A stretch of DNA of 64,000 nucleotides from Streptomyces anulatus (GTDB lineage Bacteria; Actinomycetota; Actinomycetes; Streptomycetales; Streptomycetaceae): contig NZ_BMVK01000017.1 in NCBI RefSeq assembly GCF_014650675.1, positions 62,001 to 126,000 of the forward strand. Direction: 5' to 3'. Below are positions 8,490 to 16,670 of this stretch, piece by piece (position 1 is the first letter of the stretch; each line of letters begins with the position of its first letter). The notes beneath the pieces are model-generated. The model did not search any database. It saw only the letters and a list, made by a program, of their open reading frames with translations, and was not told where the DNA came from. The position numbers were made by a program, and so were the translations under genes.

Positions 8490-9914
8490 TCACCCCAACC
8501 ACCACCCGAAGCGGACCGCCGACGGCGTCACGCCCAGGCTCGACTCGCCGAAGGAGACGCTGCCCTTCGTGACCGGGCCCGTGCGGCTGCCCTTGAGGAG
8601 CCAGACGCCGCCCTGGCCGGTGTTCTCGCCGGGGGCGGCCAGGGCCAGTGTGGCCGGTACGCCCTTGGCCGGGGCCACCACGTGGACCTCGCCGCCGAAC
8701 GCGTCGCCCGTCTCGTCGACGCCGGGGATGTTCGCCGTGGACTGGCCGATCACCTTCGTGTCGGCCCCCGTGATGCCCGAGGCGCGGCCCTTGAAGACCA
8801 GGACGCCGCCGGCGTCCTTGGCCGTGTCCACGTCCTCGCCCGGCAGGCCCACGACGACCTCGCCGTAGCCGTCGCCGTCCAGGTCTCCCACCGAGGCGCT
8901 CGCGCCCATGGCGTCGCCCCTCTCGTCGGCGCCCGGCACGCCTGCGGTGGCCTGGGTGATCCACTTCGGCTTCACGGCGGTGTTCTGGCCCTTGGGGCCT
9001 CCGAGGACGACCGCCACCGCGCCGCCCTTGCTCGGGAAGTCCACGTCGCTGTCCATGCCGGTGGGCTGCCGGGTGAAGACCAGGTCTGGGTACGCGTCGC
9101 CGTTGACCGAACCGACCGTCACCGTGGAGTGCTCCAGGTACGTCCCCGGCGCGGTGACGATGGGCGTGTACGTGAAGCCCGTGCCCGTCGACAGGTACAG
9201 CGACCGCCCGCCGCAGTCCGGCTCGTCGTCGCAGCCGCTGCTCACCAGCAGGTCGTCCTTGCCGTCGTTGTTCATGTCCACGGCCTGCACGCCCTCGTAG
9301 ACGGTGACGCCGCCGGCGGTGAGCGCCGTGCGGGTGTTGCCGACCGAGCCGTCCGCGCCGATGCTCTCGTCCAGGACGATCTTCCCCTCCCATTCGGTGC
9401 GGTCGATCCCGGCCGCGTCCGTCCGGCCGTCGCCGTCGAAGTCGCCCAGCGCGTACCCCTGGCCCCGGTACTCGACGGCCCGGGTGCCGAGGCCGCTCGT
9501 GCCGCCGAACAGGATGATCCGCGGGCCGTTGCCGGCCGAGACCAGCAGGTCCGTGTAGCCGTCGCGGTCGATGTCGGCGGGCGTTCCCGCGCCGAAGCGG
9601 GCGTTCGCCGCGGCCGAGCCGGGGACGCCGGAGGTGTTCTGGTTGATCACCTGGTGCCGGGCCGGGCCGATGCCCTTCGCGTCGCCCGGGTAGACGACCA
9701 GGTACCCCGCCTTCTTGAGGCCGGACACGGTCCCGTCGGGCACCGAGGCGTACATGTCCTCGTACCCGTCCCCGTTGAAATCGACCTGCTGACGAGCGGC
9801 GGAGGCCGGCGCGGCCGCCGCCACCGACGTACCGGAGAAGGCCGGTACTGCGGCCGTCGTGGCCGCGAGCGTCACGAAGATCGCCGAAGCGGTACGGAGT
9901 CGAGAAGTCTTCAT
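8490..9914 (-). CDS. Secreted FG-GAP/VCBS repeat protein
   Basis: A 474-residue exported protein. The signal peptide (MKTSRLRT.. then a hydrophobic stretch ending near AAAAPASAA, residue about 40) is followed by at least six FG-GAP blades with calcium-loop motifs such as DFNGDGYED, DIDRDGYTD, DFDGDGRTD, DMNNDGKDD and DLDGDGYGE. Such proteins fold as an integrin-like beta-propeller. The C-terminus (FGESSLGVTPSAVRFGWWLG) closes the propeller and supports the stop at 8490. The ATG at 9914 has GGGGG 11 bases upstream. The protein at 44686 is a paralogue of the same length and plan. Ligand unknown; adhesion or polymer binding is an inference from the family. Confidence 0.85.
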   Translation of the reverse strand: MKTSRLRTASAIFVTLAATTAAVPAFSGTSVAAAAPASAARQQVDFNGDGYEDMYASVPDGTVSGLKKAGYLVVYPGDAKGIGPARHQVINQNTSGVPGSAAANARFGAGTPADIDRDGYTDLLVSAGNGPRIILFGGTSGLGTRAVEYRGQGYALGDFDGDGRTDAAGIDRTEWEGKIVLDESIGADGSVGNTRTALTAGGVTVYEGVQAVDMNNDGKDDLLVSSGCDDEPDCGGRSLYLSTGTGFTYTPIVTAPGTYLEHSTVTVGSVNGDAYPDLVFTRQPTGMDSDVDFPSKGGAVAVVLGGPKGQNTAVKPKWITQATAGVPGADERGDAMGASASVGDLDGDGYGEVVVGLPGEDVDTAKDAGGVLVFKGRASGITGADTKVIGQSTANIPGVDETGDAFGGEVHVVAPAKGVPATLALAAPGENTGQGGVWLLKGSRTGPVTKGSVSFGESSLGVTPSAVRFGWWLG

Positions 9915-10045
9915 CGGTTGGTCATCCCCCTGTTGCGCACACATGCCCGTGTGCTCACGTGCTCATGTGCTTAGGAAGACCATTCGGGCAGCGAATGGTT
10001 GCCCGCTCCGGTGCACTCCGGACCCGATTCCTTTGCGTAGGAGGG

Positions 10046-10080
10046 TGGCTCCGGAGCCATCTTCTTGCGTTGTTGGCAAG
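10046..10080 (+). promoter_or_regulatory. Palindromic elements upstream of the methyltransferase
   Basis: TGGCTCCGGAGCCA at 10046-10059 is a perfect 14-base palindrome. A second inverted repeat CTTGC..GCAAG (10064-10068 / 10076-10080) follows at once. Both lie 41-75 bases before the methyltransferase ATG and between two divergent genes. They may be a regulator-binding site or leader structure; the binding factor is unknown. Confidence 0.4.
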
Positions 10081-10120
10081 CTGACATGCATCTGGCGCAA
10101 GAACCCGTACGCTCGATTTC

Positions 10121-10996
10121 ATGGCTCACGAACACCAGCACCAGCACCAGCACGGACATGGGGCTCACTCCCACGCCCCCGCCGCGGCGACGCCGAACGG
10201 TCTCCCCGAGATCCTCGACCTCGACGCCGCCCTCTTCGCGCCCCACCTGACCGCTCTCACCGGCCGTATCGCCTGCCTCGCCGGTGACGACGTCCGGAAC
10301 ATCGTCGACCTCGGCTCGGGCACCGGGACCGGCACGTTCGCCCTGCTGGAGCGGTTCCCGACCGCCCGGGTGACCGCTGTCGACAGCTCCCCCGCGATGC
10401 TGGAGCGGCTCGCCTCGGCGGCCCGGGACCGGGGGCTCGGCGATCGTGTGCACACGCTGGAGGCCGACGCCGGTGAGGGGCTGCCCGGGGTCGTCGACGC
10501 CGACCTCGTCTGGGCGTCGGCGTCCCTGCACCACCTGGACGACCCCGCCACCGCCCTGGCCGGCATCCGTGCCGCGCTGCGCCCCGGAGGGCTGCTGGCT
10601 GTCGCGGAGGTGGACGGGATGCCGACCTTCCTGCCCGAGGGCGGGGAGCCGGGTGCGCTGGAGAGCCGCTGCCGGGAGGCCCTCGACGGTCTGCACGCCG
10701 AGCAGTTGCCGCACCGGGGGGCCGACTGGGGCTCCTTGCTGGCGACCGCCGGCTTCTCCGTCGAGCAGGAACGCGCCGAACCGTGGGAGCTGCGCGCCCC
10801 GCTTCCCGAGGGGGCGGGCCGGTACGCCTATCTCGTCTTCGAGCGCATCCGCGACAACCTGGTCGGGCGCGTCTCGCCGGAGGACCTGGCCGCGCTCGAC
10901 CGGCTCATCGACGGCGGGCCCGAGGACGTACGCCACCGGGGCGACCTCGTCGTACGGTCGACCCGCGAGACGTGGATGGCCCGCCGCCCCGCCTGA
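10121..10996 (+). CDS. SAM-dependent class I methyltransferase with His-rich N-terminal tail
   Basis: A 291-residue soluble protein. The Rossmann methyltransferase core is plain: motif I VDLGSGTGTGTFALL (about residues 64-78), the acidic end of strand 2 VTAVDSS, then VDADLVWASASLHHLDDP and ALRPGGLLAVAEVDG. The first 18 residues contain eight histidines alternating with Gln, Gly and Ala, a metal-binding-like tail absent from ordinary members. Substrate is unknown; the layout is that of ubiquinone/menaquinone- or natural-product-type small-molecule methyltransferases. It is transcribed alone, with palindromes in its upstream region. Confidence 0.8.
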   Translation: MAHEHQHQHQHGHGAHSHAPAAATPNGLPEILDLDAALFAPHLTALTGRIACLAGDDVRNIVDLGSGTGTGTFALLERFPTARVTAVDSSPAMLERLASAARDRGLGDRVHTLEADAGEGLPGVVDADLVWASASLHHLDDPATALAGIRAALRPGGLLAVAEVDGMPTFLPEGGEPGALESRCREALDGLHAEQLPHRGADWGSLLATAGFSVEQERAEPWELRAPLPEGAGRYAYLVFERIRDNLVGRVSPEDLAALDRLIDGGPEDVRHRGDLVVRSTRETWMARRPA

Positions 10997-11132
10997 GCCG
11001 GGCCCCGGCCCGGACGGCGTCGGCCCTGGCAGGTGGCCGCGATGAGTTTCCCCGGCCGCCCCGGTCCTACTGGTGGACGGCATCGGCAACAGCCCATGCG
11101 CATCGAAAGTTCCCGGACAGGCGGTATCCACG

Positions 11133-11402
11133 ATGGACAAGCAGTTCACCGCGACCCTGCGGAAGAGCCCGGAGAAGGGTGGCTGGACCTACGTCGTGTG
11201 GCCCGAGTCTGCCGAGTTCTTCGGCACCCGTGGCCTGGTGAAGGTCCGGGGCACCATCGACGGCCATCCGTTCCGCAGTTCGTTCATGGCTCTGGGCGAC
11301 GGCACCCACAAGCTGCCGGTGAAGGCGGACGTGCGCAGGGCGATCGGCAAGGAGGAAGGGGACAGCGTGACCGTCCGTCTGGAGGAACGGTTGGACGCCT
11401 GA
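11133..11402 (+). CDS. DUF1905 domain protein
   Basis: An 89-residue single-domain protein matching DUF1905, a small beta-barrel: MDKQFTATLRKSPEKGGWTYVVWPESAEFFGTRG, then VKVRGTIDGHPFRSSFMALGDG and a basic tail with VRRAIGKEEGDSVTVRL. It lacks the second, YdeI-like half carried by the relative at 24829. The function of the fold is unknown; it is often found beside peroxide or bacteriocin-protection proteins. The ATG at 11133 is the first with family similarity. Confidence 0.75.
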   Translation: MDKQFTATLRKSPEKGGWTYVVWPESAEFFGTRGLVKVRGTIDGHPFRSSFMALGDGTHKLPVKADVRRAIGKEEGDSVTVRLEERLDA

Positions 11403-11534
11403 CCTCCGGAGCGATCGCCCTGTCGTGGCAGCGGCGATCACGGCAGCCGCGACGAACCGACCAGCACCATCCGCCGCTACATTGTCAGCCGGGCACAGGC
11501 AGGACCAGGCAGGGCGACGGATAGGGAGCGACGC

Positions 11535-12449
11535 GTGCGATTCGCGCTGGAAGCACTGCTGGTCGACGTGCCGGCCGAGCAGGTCGCCGAGGCCCGTGCC
11601 TTCTACCGGTCGAGGGTGGCGGGCCGCGGGCCCGCATCGTTCGAGGAGCTGAAGGAGGCCCGCGCGAAGAAGCCCGCTCCTCGTGCCACCGTTCCGCCTG
11701 CCGTCGAAGAGACGGTCGAAGCCGCCGGAGTACGCGTCCCGGTCCGGATCTTCCTTCCCTCCGGGGGCCCGCCCCGGGCCGTCTACCTGGGCATCCACGG
11801 CGGCGGCTTCTACATGGGCTCCGCGGCGCAGGGCGACGAACGCCACCGCGAGCTCGCGGACGCCCTGCGCATCGCGGTCGTCGGCGTCGACTACCGGCTC
11901 GCGCCCGAGCACCCCTGGCCGGCCGCACCCGACGACTGCGAAGCCGCGGCGCTCTGGCTCATCGAGGAGGCCGAGGCCCGTTTCGGGACCTCCAGGCTCG
12001 CGATCGGCGGAAGCTCCGCCGGGGCCACCCTCGCCCTGGCGACCCTGCTCCGGCTGCGGGACCGGGGTGTCGTCGACCGGTTCACCGGGGCCGCGCTCCG
12101 CTTCGGTACGTGGGACCTGAGTGCGGGAACCCCGGGCGGCCGCCTCATCGCCGACGAGTACTTCCTCCAGGCGTACGCCGGCCACGTGGCCGACCGCACC
12201 CTTCCCGACATCTCCCCTCTCTACGCCGACCTGTCCGGGCTTCCCCCGGCACTGCTGGTCGTGGGCAGCGAGGACGTGCTGCTGGAGGACAACCTGACGC
12301 TGGCGGGCCGGTTGTCGGCGGCCGGCAACGACGTGGAGCTCCGCGTCTATCCCGCGTCGCCCCACGGCTTCACCGGCCATCCCACCGCCCTCGCCGCCAC
12401 CGCGCTCGACGGCGTCAACTCCTGGCTGCGCGACCGCATCACGTCCTGA
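11535..12449 (+). CDS. HSL-type alpha/beta hydrolase (esterase/lipase)
   Basis: A 304-residue cytosolic hydrolase of the hormone-sensitive-lipase group. It has the oxyanion motif HGGGF (residues about 87-91), the nucleophile elbow GGSSAG (about 159-164), the acid in GSEDVLLEDN and the His in SPHGF. Such enzymes hydrolyse short acyl esters. The GTG at 11535 has AGGGAG six bases upstream. It stands alone between a DUF1905 gene and an FHA/kinase pair, so the natural substrate cannot be inferred. Confidence 0.85.
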   Translation: MRFALEALLVDVPAEQVAEARAFYRSRVAGRGPASFEELKEARAKKPAPRATVPPAVEETVEAAGVRVPVRIFLPSGGPPRAVYLGIHGGGFYMGSAAQGDERHRELADALRIAVVGVDYRLAPEHPWPAAPDDCEAAALWLIEEAEARFGTSRLAIGGSSAGATLALATLLRLRDRGVVDRFTGAALRFGTWDLSAGTPGGRLIADEYFLQAYAGHVADRTLPDISPLYADLSGLPPALLVVGSEDVLLEDNLTLAGRLSAAGNDVELRVYPASPHGFTGHPTALAATALDGVNSWLRDRITS

Positions 12450-12672
12450 CGGAGCACCACGCACCCACCCTGGGACAATGCCAACGGCCTTCACTAGCAC
12501 GGCCGTTCGGCCTCCCCGGCCGCCCCGGCACTGACGTTCGGGGGGACGCGCCGTGTCGGGGCAAAGCTTCGCGATCCGCACGATGTCTCCCCTACTCTGC
12601 CCCCTGTCCGCCGGGGAGGTCTGCGGGAGGGCGCCGGAGGGCAGCCCTCACCATCGGGGAGGGGACGGATCC

Positions 12673-13413
12673 GTGCACAGCATCATCGTCGTACCACCGG
12701 CTTGCGCCGGGCCGCACGACCAGATCAGGATCGCCACAGGGGACCGGCTCACCTTCGGCAGGGCATCTGCCGGCGGCGGCCTCGCCATCGCGCACGAAGG
12801 AGTACCCCGGGCCGCCGGGGAGATCACCGCCCACCTGGCCTTCTGGCTGCTCAGCAACCTCAGCGAGGACCAGACCTACGTCGTCGAGAACCCGGAGGGC
12901 GCGGGCGAGCACATCAAGGTCGCCCCGGGCCGGGTGGACGCCCCGGTGCCGTTCGAGTTCTCACGCGTGGTCCTGCCCGCGGCGGGCGACCTGCTCGCCT
13001 TCGACGTCTGGGCGCCGCGCCACGCCTTCCGCAGCGTCGCACGCAGCGGACTCGCCGGGGACCTGACGGCCCCGGCGTTCGCCCTCGACCGGACCAAGCG
13101 GTACTTCGCGGTGCTGACCGCCCTGTGCGAGCCCCGGCTGCGCGGCGAGCCGCACGCGCCCCTCCCGGCGGTCGAGCAGTTGGTGGAGCGCCTACGGCCG
13201 GTGTGGCCGACGGTCACCCGGAGCGCGGTCTACTGGAACATCGACTACCTGGCCGTCAAGTTGCGCCTACGGACCGACGCGGACGGGTGCGGACCCGCAC
13301 GGCGTGCCAACGGGAAGAAGGACTCCCTGGTCTCGCTCGCGCTGCGCTTCGACCTCGTCCACGAGGGCGACCTGGCCGTCCTGGGCGCGGCCCGGTCCGA
13401 GGTGGCCGGATGA
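12673..13413 (+). CDS. FHA-like domain protein paired with a Ser/Thr kinase
   Basis: A 246-residue soluble protein. Its N-terminal half reads like a forkhead-associated domain: RLTFGRASAGGGLAIAHEGV with a Gly-Arg-Ala turn, followed by strands ending in LSNLSEDQTYVVEN. FHA domains bind phosphothreonine. The C-terminal half has a helical region resembling the DNA-binding-like tails seen in other Streptomyces FHA proteins (YWNIDYLAVKLRLR). GTG at 12673 with a GAGGGGA ribosome site. Its stop overlaps the kinase ATG by four bases, so the two are translationally coupled; it is a likely substrate or reader of that kinase. Confidence 0.65.
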   Translation: MHSIIVVPPACAGPHDQIRIATGDRLTFGRASAGGGLAIAHEGVPRAAGEITAHLAFWLLSNLSEDQTYVVENPEGAGEHIKVAPGRVDAPVPFEFSRVVLPAAGDLLAFDVWAPRHAFRSVARSGLAGDLTAPAFALDRTKRYFAVLTALCEPRLRGEPHAPLPAVEQLVERLRPVWPTVTRSAVYWNIDYLAVKLRLRTDADGCGPARRANGKKDSLVSLALRFDLVHEGDLAVLGAARSEVAG

Positions 13414-14900
13414 CCGGTCGGCACCCGCACCCGGTCCTGGTCCCGCACGGCTACCGCATCGGGAACTGGGAGGTGCGGGAGCCCTTGGCGTCCGGGGCCT
13501 TCGCGACCGTCTACGCGGGCAGGGCCGCCGCCGGGGCGGATCCGGCCCTGCCTCGCCGGGCCGCCCTCAAGTTCCTGCCGACCGGCACGCGCACCCCGCG
13601 CCAACTGCGCCACCTCCGCGAACTCTCCGAACGCGAGGTGGAGGTGCTGGCCCGGCTGCGGACCCCCCGCCTCATCCGCATGTTCGAGACGCTGACCGTC
13701 GACGACCCGGACCACCCGGAGCTGGACGGGGCCACCGTCATCGTCCTGGAGCGGGCGGAGGGCTCCCTGGACTCCGTGCTCGCCCACGACCCGAGACCGG
13801 CGTCGGGGCCCGCGATGCTGGCGCAGGTCTGCGAGGGCCTGTACCAGTTGCACCGCGCGGGCTGGGTCCACGGCGACCTGAAGCCGGCCAACGTGCTGCT
13901 CATGGGGGACGGTTCGGTACGTCTGGCCGACTTCAACATGGCGGCGGAGCTGCACGGCACCCACGCCTACGCCCCCGCTTTCGCCACGCCCGACTACACC
14001 GCGCCGGAGCTGCTCTGGCCGGAGATGGACGAGCGGGGCGCCCGGGTGCGCCCGTCCGCCGACATCTGGGCCTTCGGCGTCTTCGCACACCTCGTCCTGT
14101 CCGGAACGTTCCCGCTGCCCGGCGGCAGCACGGAGGCCCGCGCCGACGCGGCGACCCGCTACGCACGCGGCGCCGAGGAGCTGCGCCTCTCCCCCGGACT
14201 CCCCGAACCCTGGCGGCGGATCGTCCTGGCCTGCCTGGCCCCCACCCACGCACGGCGCATCACCGCCGAGCCCCTGCTCCGGCTCGTGGAGCGCGCGGCG
14301 GACGTCCCGCGCTCGGCCCGTCTGCCACGCTTGCGCGCCCCCTTCCGGCACCGGCATCCGGTGGTGGCCGCGCTGCTGGCCGCCGCACTGGTACTCCCGG
14401 CATCGCTGGTCGGCGGGGGGTACGCGTACGTCCATTACGACGACGGGACACCGGTGTACGAAGCGCTGCCGGCGGCATCGAGGGCCCCGACCCGGTCGGG
14501 CGGCGCGACGTCGTTCGGCTATCACCGCTGCCCGCCCGACAGCGTCTGCTTCTTCAGCGAGCACAACGGCAACGGCGAGATGTGCGACTGGCGGGGCGAC
14601 GACGCGGACTGGCCGGCGGGGGACCGCCCGTGCGCGTGGGCGGGCGGCGGGCCGGTCCGCTCGATCTTCAACAACCTCGCGGACGGCCGGAAGCGCCGCG
14701 ACGTGGCCTACTACCGGGGCTCGGACTTCGAGCCCGCCGGCTTCGACCGCACTCGGGAGGCCCAGCGCACCGGCTGCACGAAGCACCAGGCCATGGGCAA
14801 CCTGGCGGGCACGTACGCGCCGCGCTCGCACCGGCTGGTCGCCAGCTGCGCTGCCGGGGAGTCGTCGACGGTGGGGCGCATCCTGTCCGTGCTGGACTGA
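13410..14900 (+). CDS. Membrane Ser/Thr protein kinase with extracellular I36-type domain
   Basis: A 496-residue PknB-like kinase. The catalytic part has a glycine-rich loop (26-35), Lys54 in AALKFL, the loop HGDLKPAN (154-161, with Gly for the usual Arg, so activation-loop phosphorylation is probably not required) and DFN instead of DFG at 174-176. One membrane segment at about 318-338 leads to an outer domain (374-483) with six cysteines. This domain is clearly homologous to the secreted protein encoded next, sharing VCF...NG.GE.C.W, VRSI.NN and GNLAGTY..RSH blocks. The kinase may sense the same ligand as its neighbour. The unusual DFN could lower or alter activity. Confidence 0.85.
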   Translation: MTGRHPHPVLVPHGYRIGNWEVREPLASGAFATVYAGRAAAGADPALPRRAALKFLPTGTRTPRQLRHLRELSEREVEVLARLRTPRLIRMFETLTVDDPDHPELDGATVIVLERAEGSLDSVLAHDPRPASGPAMLAQVCEGLYQLHRAGWVHGDLKPANVLLMGDGSVRLADFNMAAELHGTHAYAPAFATPDYTAPELLWPEMDERGARVRPSADIWAFGVFAHLVLSGTFPLPGGSTEARADAATRYARGAEELRLSPGLPEPWRRIVLACLAPTHARRITAEPLLRLVERAADVPRSARLPRLRAPFRHRHPVVAALLAAALVLPASLVGGGYAYVHYDDGTPVYEALPAASRAPTRSGGATSFGYHRCPPDSVCFFSEHNGNGEMCDWRGDDADWPAGDRPCAWAGGGPVRSIFNNLADGRKRRDVAYYRGSDFEPAGFDRTREAQRTGCTKHQAMGNLAGTYAPRSHRLVASCAAGESSTVGRILSVLD

Positions 14901-15069
14901 GCCCCGGCCGGCGGATCCAATGGCTCCGGCCGACCCTGGAATGTTCGAGGTGCCGCTCACGGCCGTCGCGCTCCAGCATGGTGCCTGCGCCGCCGCAGTG
15001 GACGGCGGCGCGTACATCGGGGGAACGCACACCAGACCCCTCCAGCACCATCGACCAGGAGGACGATCC

Positions 15070-15474
15070 ATGAAGCATGTACGCGCACTGCGGAGCAAGG
15101 CCGGTCTCGTCGCGGGGGTGACGCTGCTCGCCGGCGTCGGCCTCGGGGCCGCCACCGTCCCCGCCCAGGCGAAGGCCCTCGCCTACAGCTGCCCCGAGGG
15201 GGACGTCTGCTTCTACACGGGCGACAACGGCACCGGCGAACGGTGCAACTGGGACGGCTTCGACAGCGACTGGCGCAACGGCGCCATCCAGTGCTCGTGG
15301 GCCGCGGACAAGAACGTCAGGTCCATCTACAACAACGGCACCAGCGGCAAGGCCGTCGTCTACTACAGCGGCGCCAACTACCAGACGCGCAAGGGCTGCA
15401 CGACCAGCGGCAACAAGGGCAACCTCGCGGGCACCTACAAGCTGCGCTCCCACAAGTGGGTCACCAGCTGCTGA
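15070..15474 (+). CDS. Secreted peptidase-inhibitor-I36-like protein
   Basis: A 134-residue exported protein. The signal peptide covers about residues 1-35 (hydrophobic LVAGVTLLAGVGLGAA, cut after AQA). The mature part carries six Cys, matching the six in the outer domain of the preceding kinase. It belongs to the I36 group, whose known member SMI inhibits a Streptomyces metalloproteinase; inhibition is not shown here. AGGAGGA lies seven bases before the ATG. It follows the kinase by 169 bases. A hairpin after the stop ends the transcript. Confidence 0.8.
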   Translation: MKHVRALRSKAGLVAGVTLLAGVGLGAATVPAQAKALAYSCPEGDVCFYTGDNGTGERCNWDGFDSDWRNGAIQCSWAADKNVRSIYNNGTSGKAVVYYSGANYQTRKGCTTSGNKGNLAGTYKLRSHKWVTSC

Positions 15475-15513
15475 ACCATCCCGCGCGTCCCTGCGCATTC
15501 CTGTGAATCCCTG

Positions 15514-15547
15514 CGGCGGGCCTCCCCGAAAGGTGGGCGGCCCGCCG
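15514..15547. terminator. Hairpin between convergent genes
   Basis: CGGCGGGCC (15514-15522) pairs perfectly with GGCCCGCCG (15539-15547) around a 16-base loop. It sits between the secreted I36 protein and the convergent acetyltransferase, so it can serve both. Confidence 0.6.
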
Positions 15548-15589
15548 TCCCCGTCGCCCAGCACCCCGCGCAGAGGGGTCGACGACAGG

Positions 15590-16174
15590 TCAGTCGCCCC
15601 GAACCCGGGCGTGCAGGTGCATGTCGTGCCGGCCGTCGTCGTGAACGGCCGCGTTGCGCTTGGTGCCTTCCAGGCGGTAGCCGGCCTTCGTGGCGACCCT
15701 GCACGAGACGTGGTTGCGTGTCGAGTGGTCCAGCTCCAGGCGGTGGAAGCCGATGTCGTCCAGCGCCCACGCGCTGACCGCCGCGAGTGCTCGGGAGGCG
15801 ACCCCCGCGCCGCGTGCGTCCGGGAGCACCCAGTACGCCGCGTTCGCGATGCCGTCGTCGAAGTCCAGGCCGCGCAGCGCCATCCGGCCGAGCACCTCGC
15901 CGCTGTCGCGGGCGACGGCCCAGTGGCAGCCCTTCTCGCGCTCCCAGTCCCGGCGGTACCCGGCGAACCACTCCTGGACCTGGGCCTCGGTCGACGGCCG
16001 GTGCGTGTGCCAGCGGCGGGTCTCCTCGTCCTGGTAGGCGGAGAGGTACGCCGCCGCGTCCTCCCGCTCCCAGGGGCGCAGCAGCAGGCCGCCGGTGGCC
16101 GGGAGTACGGGCTGCGGTGCGCCGGCGAGGCAGCCCGTGGCCATGGCGGGCGGTGTCGACAGAGCGCGATCCAT
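15590..16174 (-). CDS. GNAT N-acetyltransferase (RimJ/RimL type)
   Basis: A 194-residue acetyltransferase. It has the N-terminal TGGLLLRPWEREDAAAY block, the central strand VLGRMALRGLDFDDG, and the acetyl-CoA loop VLPDARGAGVASRALAAV (motif A, about residues 120-137). The final third, RLELDHSTRNHVSCRVATKAGYRLEG, is the RimJ/RimL pattern of enzymes acting on ribosomal-protein or small-molecule amines. No neighbour gives the substrate. Confidence 0.8.
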   Translation of the reverse strand: MDRALSTPPAMATGCLAGAPQPVLPATGGLLLRPWEREDAAAYLSAYQDEETRRWHTHRPSTEAQVQEWFAGYRRDWEREKGCHWAVARDSGEVLGRMALRGLDFDDGIANAAYWVLPDARGAGVASRALAAVSAWALDDIGFHRLELDHSTRNHVSCRVATKAGYRLEGTKRNAAVHDDGRHDMHLHARVRGD

Positions 16175-16198
16175 GGCCCCATCATCACCCGCAACACC

Positions 16199-16537
16199 TC
16201 ACGGCCGCAGCCGGACCAGCCCCGGGCCCGACGGGTGACCGGGCTCGAAGGCGTCGGGAATCCCCAGCCTCAGGCCCCGGCTCCGGGCGACCCTGTGGAC
16301 GTCCCTCAGGGAGTGCGTCAGGGCGGCCGCGACGTGGCGGAGCTGGACCGCCGTGGACCGGTCGTCCTCGACCATGTCGTCGGCGTGGTCGAGGAGTTCG
16401 TACGCCATGCCGAGCTGCATGGCCTCGACCCGGTCCGCCGTACGCGAGACCTGTCCGTCGCCCGCGACGTAACAGGGCCTGCCCTCCACTCCGGCCCAGG
16501 GGAGCAGGCGCGCGGCGTTCTGGGGCTGTTCGTTCAT
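16199..16537 (-). CDS. Small hypothetical protein divergent from an XRE regulator
   Basis: A 112-residue soluble protein (MNEQPQNAARLLPWAG) with a strand-rich N-terminus and a helical middle (VEAMQLGMAYELLDHADDMVED, residues about 43-64). I know similar proteins as conserved unknowns in Streptomyces next to helix-turn-helix genes. The start at 16537 is preferred over one 60 bases upstream because similarity begins there. It is transcribed away from the XRE gene, with 133 bases shared between them. Confidence 0.5.
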   Translation of the reverse strand: MNEQPQNAARLLPWAGVEGRPCYVAGDGQVSRTADRVEAMQLGMAYELLDHADDMVEDDRSTAVQLRHVAAALTHSLRDVHRVARSRGLRLGIPDAFEPGHPSGPGLVRLRP

Positions 16538-16670
16538 GGGGGCGTCAACTCCGTGTGCGGTGGGGGTGAATTCTTCGCTGCGTAGCGATCCACTCACAGC
16601 GTGCGATGGGCGCGGCTAGGCTCGCCAGGGGGTACGGGGTGACATCGCGCTCGTCGCATGGGAGTTGGAT

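Noticed and set aside
12702..13409. A 236-codon open stretch fused in frame before the kinase
   Set aside because: It is a shadow of the FHA-like gene in another frame with Arg/Pro-rich composition; the kinase starts at ATG 13410 with family similarity and overlap coupling.
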